This document shows positions 41,742 to 55,800 of a stretch of 62,000 bases of DNA, piece by piece. This DNA comes from Owenia fusiformis (Eukaryota; Annelida; Polychaeta; Sabellida; Oweniidae), in the NCBI GenBank assembly GCA_903813345.2, contig CAIIXF020000010.1, positions 921,169-983,168 on the forward strand. Reading direction: 5' to 3'. The notes under the pieces are model-generated. The model ran no database searches. It saw only the letters and a list, made by a program, of their open reading frames with translations, and was not told where the DNA came from. Position 1 is the first letter of the stretch. Each line of letters starts with the position of its first letter. A program made the translations under genes and the position numbers.

Positions 41742-43240
41742 ATATCACAACATTATTAATGTTGACGTCATTTCAAAACCAAAAGTATTTGTTGCTAACA
41801 CAGCGATTCCAAGTTCACGAACTGTCATATGTCATGTCTTTTCTGCCAAACTCTAGGTTTAATTGGGTGTATGATGTTATACGTTAAAGAACATAGTGCA
41901 CCTACCTTTACCTACTAAAATAATACAAAGTTTGAACAATTTATTCCAGACACCAATTTATTTTGAGCAAAATCCAAAATCCCAAATTTTTTAATTAACA
42001 ATATACATTATGTGTAGTACAATTAATCCATAAAACAACTTAAGTACAATCTTTGATTTAGCAATTTTAAAATACGAAATATTTTCCCTACCCCGAAAAG
42101 TTTCTCACACTCCATTATATTTTTTGTTATAACAATAAAATGAGGTAAAAATTCCTCAAACATATATTCAATTGCAATTTTATGCATAACAATATTTCAA
42201 TGAAGTAAGAAAATATTGCACAGTTTTTAGTCTTGTATCAAGTTTCCACACTGACAGTATTTATCTATTTCTCAAATTAGTGATTAGGAGAAATGTTGAG
42301 GGGAAAATACTGGGGCTTGATGCAAGATTTCAAATAAAAGAGTCTGCCTTTATATTCAAACTCTCCTTATTTTATGCTTTAAGCATTGCTAACATCATGT
42401 AAATGTGATATTATCTTAATCCAATATAGATATGTATATACATTTTATTGACTCTTTGATGTCATTACAATGACATCAGAAATATATTAATGTAAACAAT
42501 GCTTGAAGCAATATAAGAGCTAAATGTGAACTATTTCAAAAACCCTTTACCTTTCTTTAAATATGGGGGGCAGGTGAATAAAACTTGAGATGTAGGCTAA
42601 ATATATATTCCAGTTTTCTGCATGGAAAAATGAACAGAATTCTGCATGAAAAACATCCTCATTCTGCACAAATGGCAAATTCTACATGATATTCCGCATA
42701 TTACTGTAGTTTTTTAAATCGAAGTCATGGAAATACATGTACAGGATTCCGGAATGTGTATGAAAGATAACAATACAAAAACACTTAAAATATACGAAAC
42801 ATATAATAATAAAAATACAAGGGTCAAGAGTCACGATGTGACAAAATAAATAAATGTACATGTTAATGAAAACTATCACAGGTTCACAATTACTAATAAA
42901 CAGCATTAATAGCTTAACACTGACTTTAGTCACTAAACTATATGCATATAAATAGCATATGCATCTTTTACATACTGGTCCCTTTATACCTAAAGCTATA
43001 TTTTTAAAAATACAATTCTAATTCCCTTGAAGATTATATTTAATCTCAAAAAGTTCAATCATATAGCTATTAAAATATCTAGACAAAATGCCCATAAAAT
43101 CACACAGGATATATATCCTTTTTATTATTATAATCAATCTTAACACAATACAACGATTGTTCAAAACAAGAATATAATTGTTAAAATCACAGTCCACCTC
43201 AGAATTTTTACCAATTCACATAAATACACTATAATAAATT
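41742..43240. other. intergenic between convergent genes, no gene seen
   Basis: AT-rich sequence between the Kelch-like 3' end and the laminin 3' end. No supported coding frame or clear element boundary. Confidence 0.5.
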
Positions 43241-43500
43241 ATGTTGTCTAAATCACATCAATCAACGAATGCCTAAATTACATCATAATTGGCAAAAATA
43301 TAATACAAATGTCAAAAAATTACATCATCATTGGCTAAATCTGACCTAACAAGTCTTATAACACGTAATTGGCCAAATCATCCATCAAATAATGTCTAAA
43401 TCACAGTATAATTGGCCAAAATCACCTATCAAATGTCTATATGAGTTCATCAATTTCCCAAATCACCTAACAAATGTCTAAATCACATCAAAACGTCCAC
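43241..43500. repeat. degenerate AAATCACATCA/AATTGGCCAAA repeats
   Basis: Loose tandem repeats of about 40 bp built from TAAATCACATCA, AATTGGC and CAAATGTCTA. Copy boundaries are indistinct. Confidence 0.45.
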
Positions 43501-43504
43501 TAAA

Positions 43505-43629
43505 ACCCAGTCACATTTGCTACAGCTGCTGTGCAGCCTGTTAATCATTCTTGCGCTCGCCACAGAAATTCACTGATTTAATTGATCTGCGGTGGATGCA
43601 CAGCTGCTGTACAATAAATGTGACTGGGT
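43505..43629. mobile_element. 125-bp foldback MITE
   Basis: Ends ACCCAGTCACATTT / AAATGTGACTGGGT, followed inward by CTGCTGT and ACAGCAGCTGT-type arms (TACAGCTGCTGTGCA and TGCACAGCTGCTGTA). It sits about 200 bp downstream of the laminin stop codon and contains an ATTAAA on the minus strand that could serve as its poly(A) signal. Confidence 0.75.
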
Positions 43630-43837
43630 GTTTCAATCAATTATACATGTACTTTCACAATCACTGCATATCACCATTCACAGAATCTGGTCATGATCAC
43701 AGCATATTGTTATAGCGATCACAAAATTTTGTCACAATTTCAGTCTGTTAATGTCATCACAATCACATAATGTTGTCACAATCACAGAATATTACTGTCA
43801 CCCTTAGAACATATCGTCACATTCACATTTGTCACAA

Positions 43838-46800
43838 TCACAGTACAGAGCACCCTTGTTGAGCTCCCACAGACCCTGTTGTATCTCCGATGTTTGCTGT
43901 GATTCCATTGATGGAAACAAATTCAACACAACCAATCAGCGATGGCATCTGCTCAACAGAGGCTGGAAAATCGGGAGAGGAACCTGGAACAAAATAGCAT
44001 TCTCTCTGTTATTATATATTATTGGTAAAGTGACCAAATAGAAATGTTTCACATAAAGGTATAGTGTTTTTATTGTAGGTTAAGGTGAATGGCCAAAGAT
44101 GTTTGGCATAATATTGACTGAAGTGACTTCTCCGGGATAAAAGACAAAAAGAGACTTTTGGTTAAAGAGACTTGTCTGAATAGTTGAATTTATTGGGATA
44201 GTGTCTCTAATGTTAAGCCTATGATGTTTGTCTTAAAGACACAGTCTTGCCCAGAGACTCTGATATTAATTTAAGAGGCATACTGAGATATTTAACTTAA
44301 ATCAACACTCTCAATATTGTAATTAGACAATTCTATAGGAAAGCAATTTTTATACCTCCAACACCGCCTACATACACAGAGGTACCATCGTTGAAGAAAT
44401 CGTTCGGACCCATAAAATTTGATGATGGATAATTGAATACCTCATCTCCGCTGCCATCCACATTAATTCTCATGCCTGATTCACTGTAAAATATACCAAT
44501 ATGCATTGCAACTAGATAACGGCAACTCCGCGGAGTAGCAAATCCCAACGAACAAAATATCAATTACTGAGTTCCATTATACTCATTACTTTGGTTAAAA
44601 TTGAAAAAATTAGATTTTAGAATTGTGAATTCCTGCAAAGCAGCCATTTTAAATTTTCTGAGGTACAAATCTGAAAAATAATACCATAATTGTTAACTAC
44701 TCCAAAATTCCTTCAATATGAGTATAATATAGCCATACTTTGAAGGGATCAAAAAATAATTGCGTAATCATACATTAGACGGCCATTTTGAATTTTACGA
44801 GGCTCGAATCAGAAAAAAGATCCAATATTTGCAATCTACTCTTAATTGCCTTTCATTTGAGTATAATAAAGCTATAGTTCAGAAAGATCTAAAAATTAGC
44901 AAAAATCTCTGTTTTCCCGACCCCCCATACAGGGCCCCTGGGGGTCAGGATGAAAAACACGGAATATATGTGAAATAGATAAATGTTGTGAATATACTAC
45001 CAAAATTTCAAACAATTATATTAATTACTTTGGTTTAGAATGAAAAATTTATGATTTTTGCGAAAAAGTCCCGTCATTTTTAAAGTGGCGGCCATCTTGA
45101 AAATTTTTTTTTTTGCGTAAAACTATTCACCAATACAAATCTTTCCGCTAAATATGAAGAAAATCCGTCTACTAGTATTTGAGTTATCTTCCGGACGGAC
45201 AGACGGACGGACAGACGGACTGACGGACGGACTGACTGACTGACGGACGGACGGACGGACGGAGGGCTTCACTATATCCCTACCGAACTTCGTTCGTTGG
45301 GATAATTATTAGCTGGAATAGTAGTAGAATGACTATAAAATACAAGATAGTCAGAACATATATCAACAGTGTTAAAGCTAACTAAGGCCAATGGTATTTG
45401 AATATGTTATTTAGACAGAAATTTTTGAGATTGGAATTTAAGAACTTGTTCGACTGTATCACTTTTTTTAAGTGAAGTTTATTGTTCCGTTCAAAATATT
45501 AACAAATATTATATAATAATTTGACGCAGAGTGTATATTGTGTTTATTTATTCAAACTCAGGTAAAAATACACACCTTGTGTCAAACAACTTTGTGCATC
45601 ATCAAACAATTCCAACAAACTTTTGGTATTGGTGCCCATTATAATAACTAGACATTGAAAACAAGTTCAATTTCAAGACTCCAGATGACTTTTAGGTGAA
45701 AGACAGACGGACAGACAGACAGACTGCACAGACATCTCAATTTGGTTTGCAAATTCGGATTCCCGAGAAAAGGCTACCCTTATTCCATAACTCACACGTT
45801 AAATTGAAAGAACTTTTTGTTTTGACCTTTTTTCTGGACATGATATCTCTGAAGTGGGTTAAAATACTCTCTGACGGCAAAAGGCTAACGCTATTTGCAT
45901 ACTTTTTGCTATCTGTCTACCAAATTTCTAAGAATATTATTTAAGTGTAGTGCCAAAATCGTAAAAATAAGTAAAATCTATGAATTGATATTTTTCCATG
46001 AAATTTTCAGTAAATGTTCCTTAGAGACATTTTGATTATTCTAAGAAATTTCACGTTGACTGATAAAATTATATTTATGTTATAATAAAATCAAGTTGGT
46101 GAGTTTGGGTAGGGTGGGGCAGGTTATACAGTCACGTCAAAAGGAACAAACAATTGAAAATATGAAATAATTAATCAACAAATACCATTTTGTGTAGCTA
46201 TACGAAGTATGCTCAAAAATACATTTTAAGATACTAAATTACTATGAGCACATCCTAGATTTAATGGATGTATATTGCACAGTGTCCAATTTCTCATTTT
46301 TCTCAAAATATAGCCCTTTGTATGTTATGTGCTTTTGATGCCTGTCAGGTCAAACAATTGGTAATTTCTTCCACTGTGACTTGTGGAGTTTTTGCCTCCC
46401 ATGTTTGGAGTTGTCATCCAGGGTCAAATCATCTCTTTTAAATCTCTTCTGCCACCTCATAATTGTAGTTTTATCTGGTATATACCCCTTGTATACTTTC
46501 TTCATGGTAGCATAAGTTTTGCGTGGCTGTGAGTCAAAGTGAAGTATGAAATTAGGCCACCAAACGCAAGGCCTTCTGTTATCAGGTGAGAATTGCAGCC
46601 ATTTTTGTCATTTCTTGACTGTGACTGTATTTGGATATAGTGCATTACTTATGGGACAACCCTCGTATATATATACTTTTCTCAATATTGTTTTAGAAAA
46701 CACATCAGGCACTTCTTTTGTTCTATGTATCATATGTTCGGAATGAAATGAAACATCTATCCGAACCTCATTGGAACAAAACGACATAAACACAACTTGT

Positions 46801-49800
46801 TTAGGTCTCTCAATATTGTAATTTTACAAAGGGAAATTTGGTTGATTTTAAAAAAGTATCTTGTTAATGAAATAATAAAAGGTTTATCTTAATTTTTATC
46901 TATTTTGGGAGGTTTCGTTTTAGATTTTTGCATACTTTTTGTTAAATCAATCTAAATTTCCTTTGTATAACTATAATATTGAGAGGCCTAAGAAAATGTT
47001 GTATATGCTATTTTGTTCCAACAAGGTTCGGAAAGACATTTTATTTCGTTCTCAAGAATTGGTAGAAAGGAACAAAAAACAATTGCACTAAAAAACCAAA
47101 AATGTTAACAAAAACAGTTATATAAAATATACATAAATCATTTTCGCATTAAATTGTTGTCAATCAGTCAACATTACATAAAGGACCGTGTTTTTTACAG
47201 AATGTTCTCATTAATTGGTGTAAGAGAAAAACATTGTTGAATTCAGTTCACCATATCGATACCTATCCTTTTGAAGGAAAGTAGATTTTGAGGTTGGCTT
47301 CAATTGTAGGCTCTTATTAGCTTGGCTGCATCCAGGCTGTATCTTGTGTTGTTACAATTCATAATTTTCTCAAGCCCCATTGACTTAACATGGGATACCA
47401 AAATAGCGATTTTGGGAGATTTCAAAACGCCATTATTTCCGAACCGGAATTTAGATCAAAATTTGATTTGCAGATTCGGATTCCTGGGAGATTCTACGCC
47501 TATTTCATAACTCATACATTGAATTTCGAGAACTTTTTGTTGGACCTCATTTTTGGACACTGATATCTCGAAATTGGGTCGAGAAATCAATAAATTAATT
47601 CGACAGTGGGTTCTCCTTTTTTATGAGGAACACAATGAAAAAAAACGGATTGAAAATATTGAAGGATGACTGAAAAAATTGAAAAAAGTGAAAAAATACT
47701 GGATTTGACCTAGTTCTTGACCTTTGACCTAGATAAAAAGTTGACCATATTTCCCAGGAACTAGATTCAGTCCCTTAATTGACAGTTTGATTGTCTTTAC
47801 TGAATGTCTTATGGTTGTTGAGAAAACTGGCATAGAAAAATAATATGAAGAAAAATGACGAAAACAATACTAATAATCAAGTTCAGCGTTTTAGAGTTCG
47901 ACATGTTTATTTCAAAATAAAAGTATTAGATGAGGATGTACAGATATTTGTCTGACAGAAGGTGTATGATTACAAAGTAGAATAAGATGGAGAAAATAAT
48001 CATACTTGTCATTTCACCAATCCCATTTAGACCTACCTGTTTATAACAGTAGAGAGAGTATGAGGCTGATAGTTGCATGATGCAAATCCACTGCCCAAAC
48101 TTGATTCTGCGATAAATGGAGTATCGCTCGACAAAATGTTCCCAACAGCTACTACAACGTGACCATCGACAAGCCTTATTTGGATGAAAACTGTATGGGA
48201 CAAATGCATCGTGTACAAAGTGGCATTCCGCATTGTGCTTCTGAATGTCAGCGTAATATTGATGTTTATGGATTTAGTGTACTCTGAAACAATTATACAG
48301 AACTTTAATACTACATGTACATCCCACTGTAGCAAATCCAGTGAAACAATAAAATATTGCTTTAAACTGAAAAATAGAATCTCAATGTTACAATTCAGCT
48401 GAATAAATCATATTTCCTGAAATCAGTCATGAGTTAATTTACCTAAGCGCAGGTATGATCCATCTCCGATGAGTCCAACGCCAGGGTTGATATCCCTGCT
48501 ACACTTGCCAACCCCCCTCCAGCTTGAAGGCTGACGAGGGGTGTTGCTTGTATTGACACCATCGAGGCTGTCAGGGGCAGATAAATCCCATAAATAATCA
48601 GGCAACTTGGATGTGGAAAGTAAACCTGCACTGATGCACCCTGGGAATGATAGTGGTTTTATCGCCGTCTGGAAAGAATGAAGAACTAGGAATGTGTCTG
48701 TCTGTCTGAATTTGAACTCCCAATCACCTTTTCAAGCATATAATTATAGTCAAAGAATATTTTTGTTATCTAAACCTCTTTATTATTGTGCTTCACATCT
48801 ATTCCTCTGGATTTCCACAGCAAGAAGAATTATATAAGTAACTCTCAAAATATTTGTGCTTGCTAACTACAAAACCCCCTTGTCCGAGGATGTAACATAA
48901 TTTTCAGTACCTGAGTGATTATTACTTCTGTGAATAATCTTTCTGTCGTTCCATATTTGGTTGTGTCTACACCCCCGAAATAAAACTCTGAGCCAATACT
49001 AAAGAAGGATGCAGGCCCAGAGGACTCGTCGTTATTTATGTAATCTTTCTCTCCGACAGTCAGGAAAGCAATGAAGTTGTTCACTCTCAGGACATTCACC
49101 TTCATGAAATATACAAGAACTATATGTTATATCAGTATATTAACAGGTCCCTATACTCATATGGATATGTCCCCAAGTTCAAGCGAATGGCAAGCAGTAA
49201 AGGCAAAAAAGCTTTTGTTGTGATCCTTTGGCAATTAGTGTTGGGTTTTAAAAGTCTGGTTTGGTTTTCAATCTGAATTCAATTATTCAAAAACTATTTA
49301 AAATCCCTCATTGTTATCTGGAAATCGGTTGTCTATATCAGTCGAGAAAATGATCATTTACATTAGAAAAGTGAGAATGAGTTGTATTGAGATTTAAAAG
49401 ATCAGCTTTGCAAGGCGTTTTCGATATAGAAGATTTAACACAATCGTTTCATATTTTTGGGCGTAGTGTTGAATTTACACCTTCCTACGTCCCTGGGGTC
49501 TATTTCTCCAAACTCCGTAAAATTACGGATCCGTAAGTCTATTGTTCTTTCTCAAACTTACGGAGAGATTGCATTTCTCGAAAAATCGTAAATTTACGGG
49601 ATTTTGTGGGATTTCCGTAAGTTTACGATATTCATGACGTCATAGCCTTCTTTTTAGGCACCTCAGACCCTGTCCATAACTATTTACGGAGGAATTTCCA
49701 TTCTATTGCATAATGATTACTATGGTTACCTGCATCAGTACCACTTACCTGCTATACCAAAATGGCAGCTCTTAGGAGGTATATAGAAATCAAACCGATT

Positions 49801-52800
49801 AAGAAGGGTGGGAAGAGTTCGCAAATTGCTATATATCCGTGGGTAATTGTGAGCCGCCTCCGCAAATGCATGTGGAAGTGCCTGTACTAGACAAACTTAT
49901 TGGGTCAGCCCTTCAACGTGAGGCAGGGAGGTCGGATGGTGGTAGTAAATCCCTTCGAGCTGCACCAAATTAAGAAATAACTTTCAGGTCGCAGGGATTT
50001 TACTACTAAATTTGATAACGTCAACTTGAAAATCCCAATTACAGTGTTTCTCTTTGAATCAAATCTTTCGGGGTCTAGAACGCATTGAATTTAATTTTAA
50101 TGACAGATGACAAAATATTTTCCAAGATTGACGGCATTACGGTAACGTATATTTATTTATATTTGTGAATATTAAATAGGTGGCTTTATAATCAGCACTT
50201 CATTTTCTTTCTTTCATTATTCTTTAATCATACCAGAATAAAACCCAAACTTCAAGATGCTTGAAATTAAGAAGAACGCATGGGATATCAATAATACAGG
50301 GTGTGCCAAAAATACGTCCATGTTTTTGTTTTGCTACAACATTTTTGATATTACAGAAAGGAGAGGGAGTTGTTTGTAGAATGAATCGGGGGAGTTTTTG
50401 TCATTCAGTTCGCTAATGTTTTTCATCCAAAAAAACATCAATACACTTTAAACCATTTTATTGATCCTATTCGCTTTTAAATAACATAAATGCTGTTTTA
50501 AATAGGTTTCATGTGTATGCCAATAATTTCTCAAAATGTGTAAACACTCCCATTCAATTCATCGTCTTTTTGATTTTTAGAGTTTTTATACTCACCAAGA
50601 CACAATGATTTCACTAACTACGTTTAATTACTGTTAGATGTTTTTCTTCCTATTCTACCGAACTATAAGAACGTCCAGATACTGAGAAATTAAGTATAAC
50701 GCATAAAACTTTGAAGTAGATATCTTATTCAAGGCACCCGAGCAAACTCCACACAAAATTTTGGATGTAGAGCCATGAGAGCTGTCCAGTCCTAATTGGA
50801 ATTTCTCTGATTCAAATCCAGGGCCTTGAAAAGTTCATCATAAGTTTAACATCCTGCTGAGAGGCCAAATTTTTGGGGTAATCGAAGTGAAAAAATTTAA
50901 AACAAAACATTCATTTATTTAGAAGATGTAATTTAAATGTTGAAATAATATAACACAAACAATTAAATACCTGCTGATAAAAGGTTAAAGGTTCACATTA
51001 ACTGTTTGAAGCTGAAATAATTGTAGTTGGAACTTAATTGTATCTTGGAACTTCTTGTAATATAATTTATGAATTTTATTTGGATTCATTACAATTATAT
51101 TTTGATGCACAATGACGTCATATCTCCGTAACTTTGCGGACAAAGATATGATTACGATACGGAGTTTGGAGAAATGCAATTTGAAACTTTGCATCTTTCT
51201 CGTAACTTTTTAAATTTTACGGAAATCGTAACTCTACGGGTCCGTAACTTTACGGAGTTTGGAGAAATAGACCCCTGGTTGGTATATACATTTTCACAGT
51301 ATACACTAACACTAATATGTAGATCAGTTCCCTTACCATATGTACATTACCATCATCGTAGTCATTTTCAAGCTTAAGTTCCGTCCTATCCGAGTCAGTC
51401 GCAATGATGAATGATAGTTTCTTGTTGCTCAAATAGAGGGCCATCCAGAAAACCGGACTCTGTACTTTATCTGCCGTGTAGAAGATGATACCATTCGGGT
51501 TCAGAGCACGGAACTCTATTGATATTAAAAACCTAAACATACTTTTTAAAATTAGCTTTATATTATATATTATATTTATCAGATGTATCTTATTTTCCAA
51601 AATGTCAGATTGTGAAATACACTAATACAAACTAATAACCAAAAATTTAAAAATCACATGTTCAATTAATTCAAAAATCATGAAGTATTTGCTATTTCCT
51701 CATCTTGAACTATTGCCAATTACAAATGTGAGATAATACAATTTTCTATTATCCGCTTACATAGATTAATAAGGCTACTGCATCACAATGACAGATGTTT
51801 GACTTTAAAGTGGAAGCAAAGAGAATGTAAAATGTTTAAATTTTTTGCTTGGCTGTCCCTTAACTCAAAGTCACAGTTTACTCTTTTACTTACTCTTGAC
51901 TAAAGTAAGCACCAAGGCCACTAACATTAAACATCATATAACTTTGAGCATGGTCTCCAAACCTGGTCCCTTCCTCCAAGAAACTGCCTTGTCCAATGGA
52001 GGCGCATGTTGGGGGAGGGGTTGTGGGGGGAGGGAGAGTAGTTGTGTAGGGTAAGGGGGCTAGGGCCTCTGGGAATGGGGTTAAGCCACTAAGATAACTG
52101 GCTGATTGAGAGACATATGTGTTAGGATGGTACAAATCTAGTGGCCTATAAAAGAAAAGCATTTATATGAATCAATACAATAATTTGTTATGTCTTAAAG
52201 TAATATGTTGCTTGATATTTTAGAGAACAGTGGTTTAACATGTTGTCCAATGTAATAATATTGATGGACTCCTATATTTTTAGCAATGAGCAAGGTAATA
52301 CAAGAATATTATGAAAACATTACTACAGTTATTTTCCATGCATACACTGGGCTTACTTGTTGTTAATCCAGACTTCAGTGATGGCCCCAACCATACTCTG
52401 GTTGAGAGGGAGACCTTGTGGAAGTTGGATATCATGGGATGTACCCCCAAGGAACAGGTAGGGGTCCACAAAGTTAAATATGGGAGGGTTCAAAACCTGA
52501 TCTCCAACGATTGTTACATTATCTATGGTCACTTTAGGGCTGAAACAAAAAATGGAATGAGTCAGCACCAGTCATAATTTATCCATTCAATATACAGTAT
52601 TTACCAATTAATGGGCTATTCTATTTCTACAAAGACAAAATTACTTTACCAATTAATGGGCTATTCTATTTCTACAAAGACAAAATTACTTTACTTTAAT
52701 TACTTAACAATTATATGTGATGTGTATTTAAATATTTTACATTCACAGCCCTAAATATTAAGAGAATTTCTTACTTCTCCGATGAGACATCTACTTTTGC

Positions 52801-55800
52801 AGTATGTTTCAACCCGTTGCTAAGATACATCCCTGATGTCATAAAGGGACCTTGCAGTGATTGGCCACCACGGTTATACTCAAAAAACAAGTTGCCATGG
52901 TACAGGCCAATAGACATCAGATAGTCCTAAAATATTGAAAATGAATTATTGAAGATAACAAGTGCAACTTATGTTGAGAAAAAATCATCAGAAAATTTCT
53001 TGTAAAGCAACATTTCTTTTTGGAAGAATACATTTAAATTACATAAATATAGTCTTTCAAGTGATTTTGAAATAAATAATTAAAAAGGTTCATTTAATTA
53101 TTAAGTAGTATTGCTTTAAAGTTCAACATACTTGATTGTCTTTCTCTCTGGCAAACAACATCATGCTATTGGATTGCATTGTAGAGAATGTTATAGAAAT
53201 ACTGCTGGTAGTTATCATGGAGAACTGAGGCATTTGGAGTTCACTGTATGAGTCTGTTGCGCTGAACCCAAGTCCAGCAACCACCTGAAATATAGAAAAG
53301 GGTGAGTTCACTGTATGAGTCTGTAGCACTGAATCCAAGTCCAGCAACCACCCTAATATAGAAAATGGGTGAGATCACTGTATGAATCTGTTGCACTGAA
53401 CCCAAGTCCAGCAACCACCTGAAATATAGAAAATGGGTGAGTTCACTGTATGAGTCTGTAGCACTGAATCCAAGTCCAGCAACCACCTGAAATATAGAAA
53501 AGGGTGAGTTCACTGTATGAGTCTGTAGCACTGAATCCAAGTCCAGCAACCACCCTAATATAGAAAATGGGTGAGTTCACTGTATGAATCTGTTGCACTG
53601 AACCCAAGTCCAGCAACCACCTGAAATATAGAAAATGGGTGAGTTCACTGTATGAATCTGTTGCACTGAATCCAAGTCCAGCAACCACCTGAAATATAGA
53701 AAATGGGTGAGTTCACTGTATGAATCTGTTGCGCTGAATCCAAGTCCAGCAACCACTGGAAATATAGAAAATGGGTGAGTTCACTGTATGAATCTGTAGC
53801 ACTGAATCCAAGTCCAGCAACCACCTGAAATATAGAAAATGGGTGAGTTCACTGTATGAGTCTGTAGCACTGAATCCAAGTCCAGCAACCACTGGAAATA
53901 TAGAAAATGGGTGAGTTCACTGTATGAATCTGTAGCACTGAATCCAAGTCCAGCAACCACCTGAAATATAGAAAATGGGTGAGTTCACTGTATGAATCTG
54001 TTGCGCTGAACCCAAGTCCAGCAACCACCTGAAATATAGAAAATGGGTGAGTTCACTGTATGAGTCTGTTGCACTGAACCCAAGTCCAGCAACCACCTGA
54101 AATATAGAAAATGGGTGAGTTCACTGTATGAATCTGTTGCACTGAATCCAAGTCCAGCAACCACCTGAAATATAGAAAATGGGTGAGTTCACTGTATGAA
54201 TCTGTTGCGCTGAATCCAAGTCCAGCAACCACCTGAAATATAGAAAAGGGTGAGTTCACTGTATGAGTCTGTTGCGCTGAACCCAAGTCCAGCAACCACC
54301 TGAAATATAGAAAAGGGTGAGTTCACTGTATGAGTCTGTTGCGCTTAACCCAAGTCCAGCAACCACCTGAAATATAGAAAAGGGTGAGTTCACTGTATGA
54401 GTCTGTTGCGCTGAACCCAAGTCCAGCAACCACCTGAAATATAGAAAAGGGTGAATTCACTGTATGAGTCTGTTGCGCTTAACCCAAGTCCAGCAACCAC
54501 CTGAAATATAGAAAATGGGTGAGTTCACTGTATGAATCTGTTGCACTGAAGCCAAGTCCAGCAACCACCTGAAATATAGAAAATGGGTGAGTTCACTGTA
54601 TGAATCTGTTGCACTGAATCCAAGTCCAGCAACCACCTGAAATATAGAAAATGGGTGAGTTCACTGTATGAATCTGTTGCGCTGAATCCAAGTCCAGCAA
54701 CCACCTGAAATATAGAAAAGGGTGAGTTCACTGTATGAGTCTGTTGCGCTGAACCCAAGTCCAGCAACCACCTGAAATATAGAAAACGGTTGAGTTCACT
54801 GCATGAATCTGTTGCACTGAACCCAAGTCCAGCAACCACCTGAAATATAGAAAATGGGTGAGTTCACTGTATGAATCTGTTGCACTGAATCCAAGTCCAG
54901 CAACCACCTGAAATATAGAAAAGGGTGAGTTCACTGCATGAATCTGTTGCACTGAACCCAAGTCCAGCAACAACCTGAAATATAGAAAATGGGTGAGTTC
55001 ACTGTACAAGTCAGTTGAGCTGAATCCAAGTCCAGCAACCACTGGAAATATAGAAAATGGGTGAGTTCACTGTATGAGTCTGTTGCGCTGAATCCAAGTC
55101 CAGCAACCACTGGAAATATAGAAAATGGGTGAGTTCACTGTATGAGTCTGTTGCGCTGAATCCAAGTCCAGCAACCACTGGAAATATAGAAAATGGGTGA
55201 GTTCACTGTATGAGTCTGTTGCGCTGAATCCAAGTCCAGCAACCACTGGAAATATAGAAAATGGGTGAGTTCACTGTATGAGTCTGTTGCGCTGAATCCA
55301 AGTCCAGCAACCACTGGAAATATAGAAAATGGGTGAGTTCACTGTATGAATCTGTTGCGCTTAACCCAAGTTCAGCAACCACCTGAAATATAGAAAATGG
55401 GTGAGTTCACTGTATGAATCTGTTGCGCTGAACCCAAGTCCAGCAACCACCTAAAATATAGAAAATGGGTGAGATCACTGTATGAGTCTGTTGCGCTGAA
55501 TCCAAGTCCAGCAACCACTGGAAATATAGAAAACGGTTGAGTTCACTGTATGAATCTGTAGCACTGAATCCAAGTCCAGCAACCACCTAAAATATAGAAA
55601 ATGGGTGAGATCACTGTATGAGTCTGTTCCGCTGAATCCAAGTCCAGCAACCACCTGAAATATAGAAAATGGGTGAGTTCACTGTATGAATCTGTTGCGC
55701 TGAATCCAAGTCCAGCAACCACTGGAAATATAGAAAACGGTTGAGTTCACTGTATGAATCTGTAGCACTGAATCCAAGTCCAGCAACCACCTAAAATATA

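Noticed and set aside
51337-51515. Acceptor at 51516 for the laminin LG4 exon
   Set aside because: It breaks the reading phase. The acceptor giving exon end 51532 restores the frame and the conserved LG strand.
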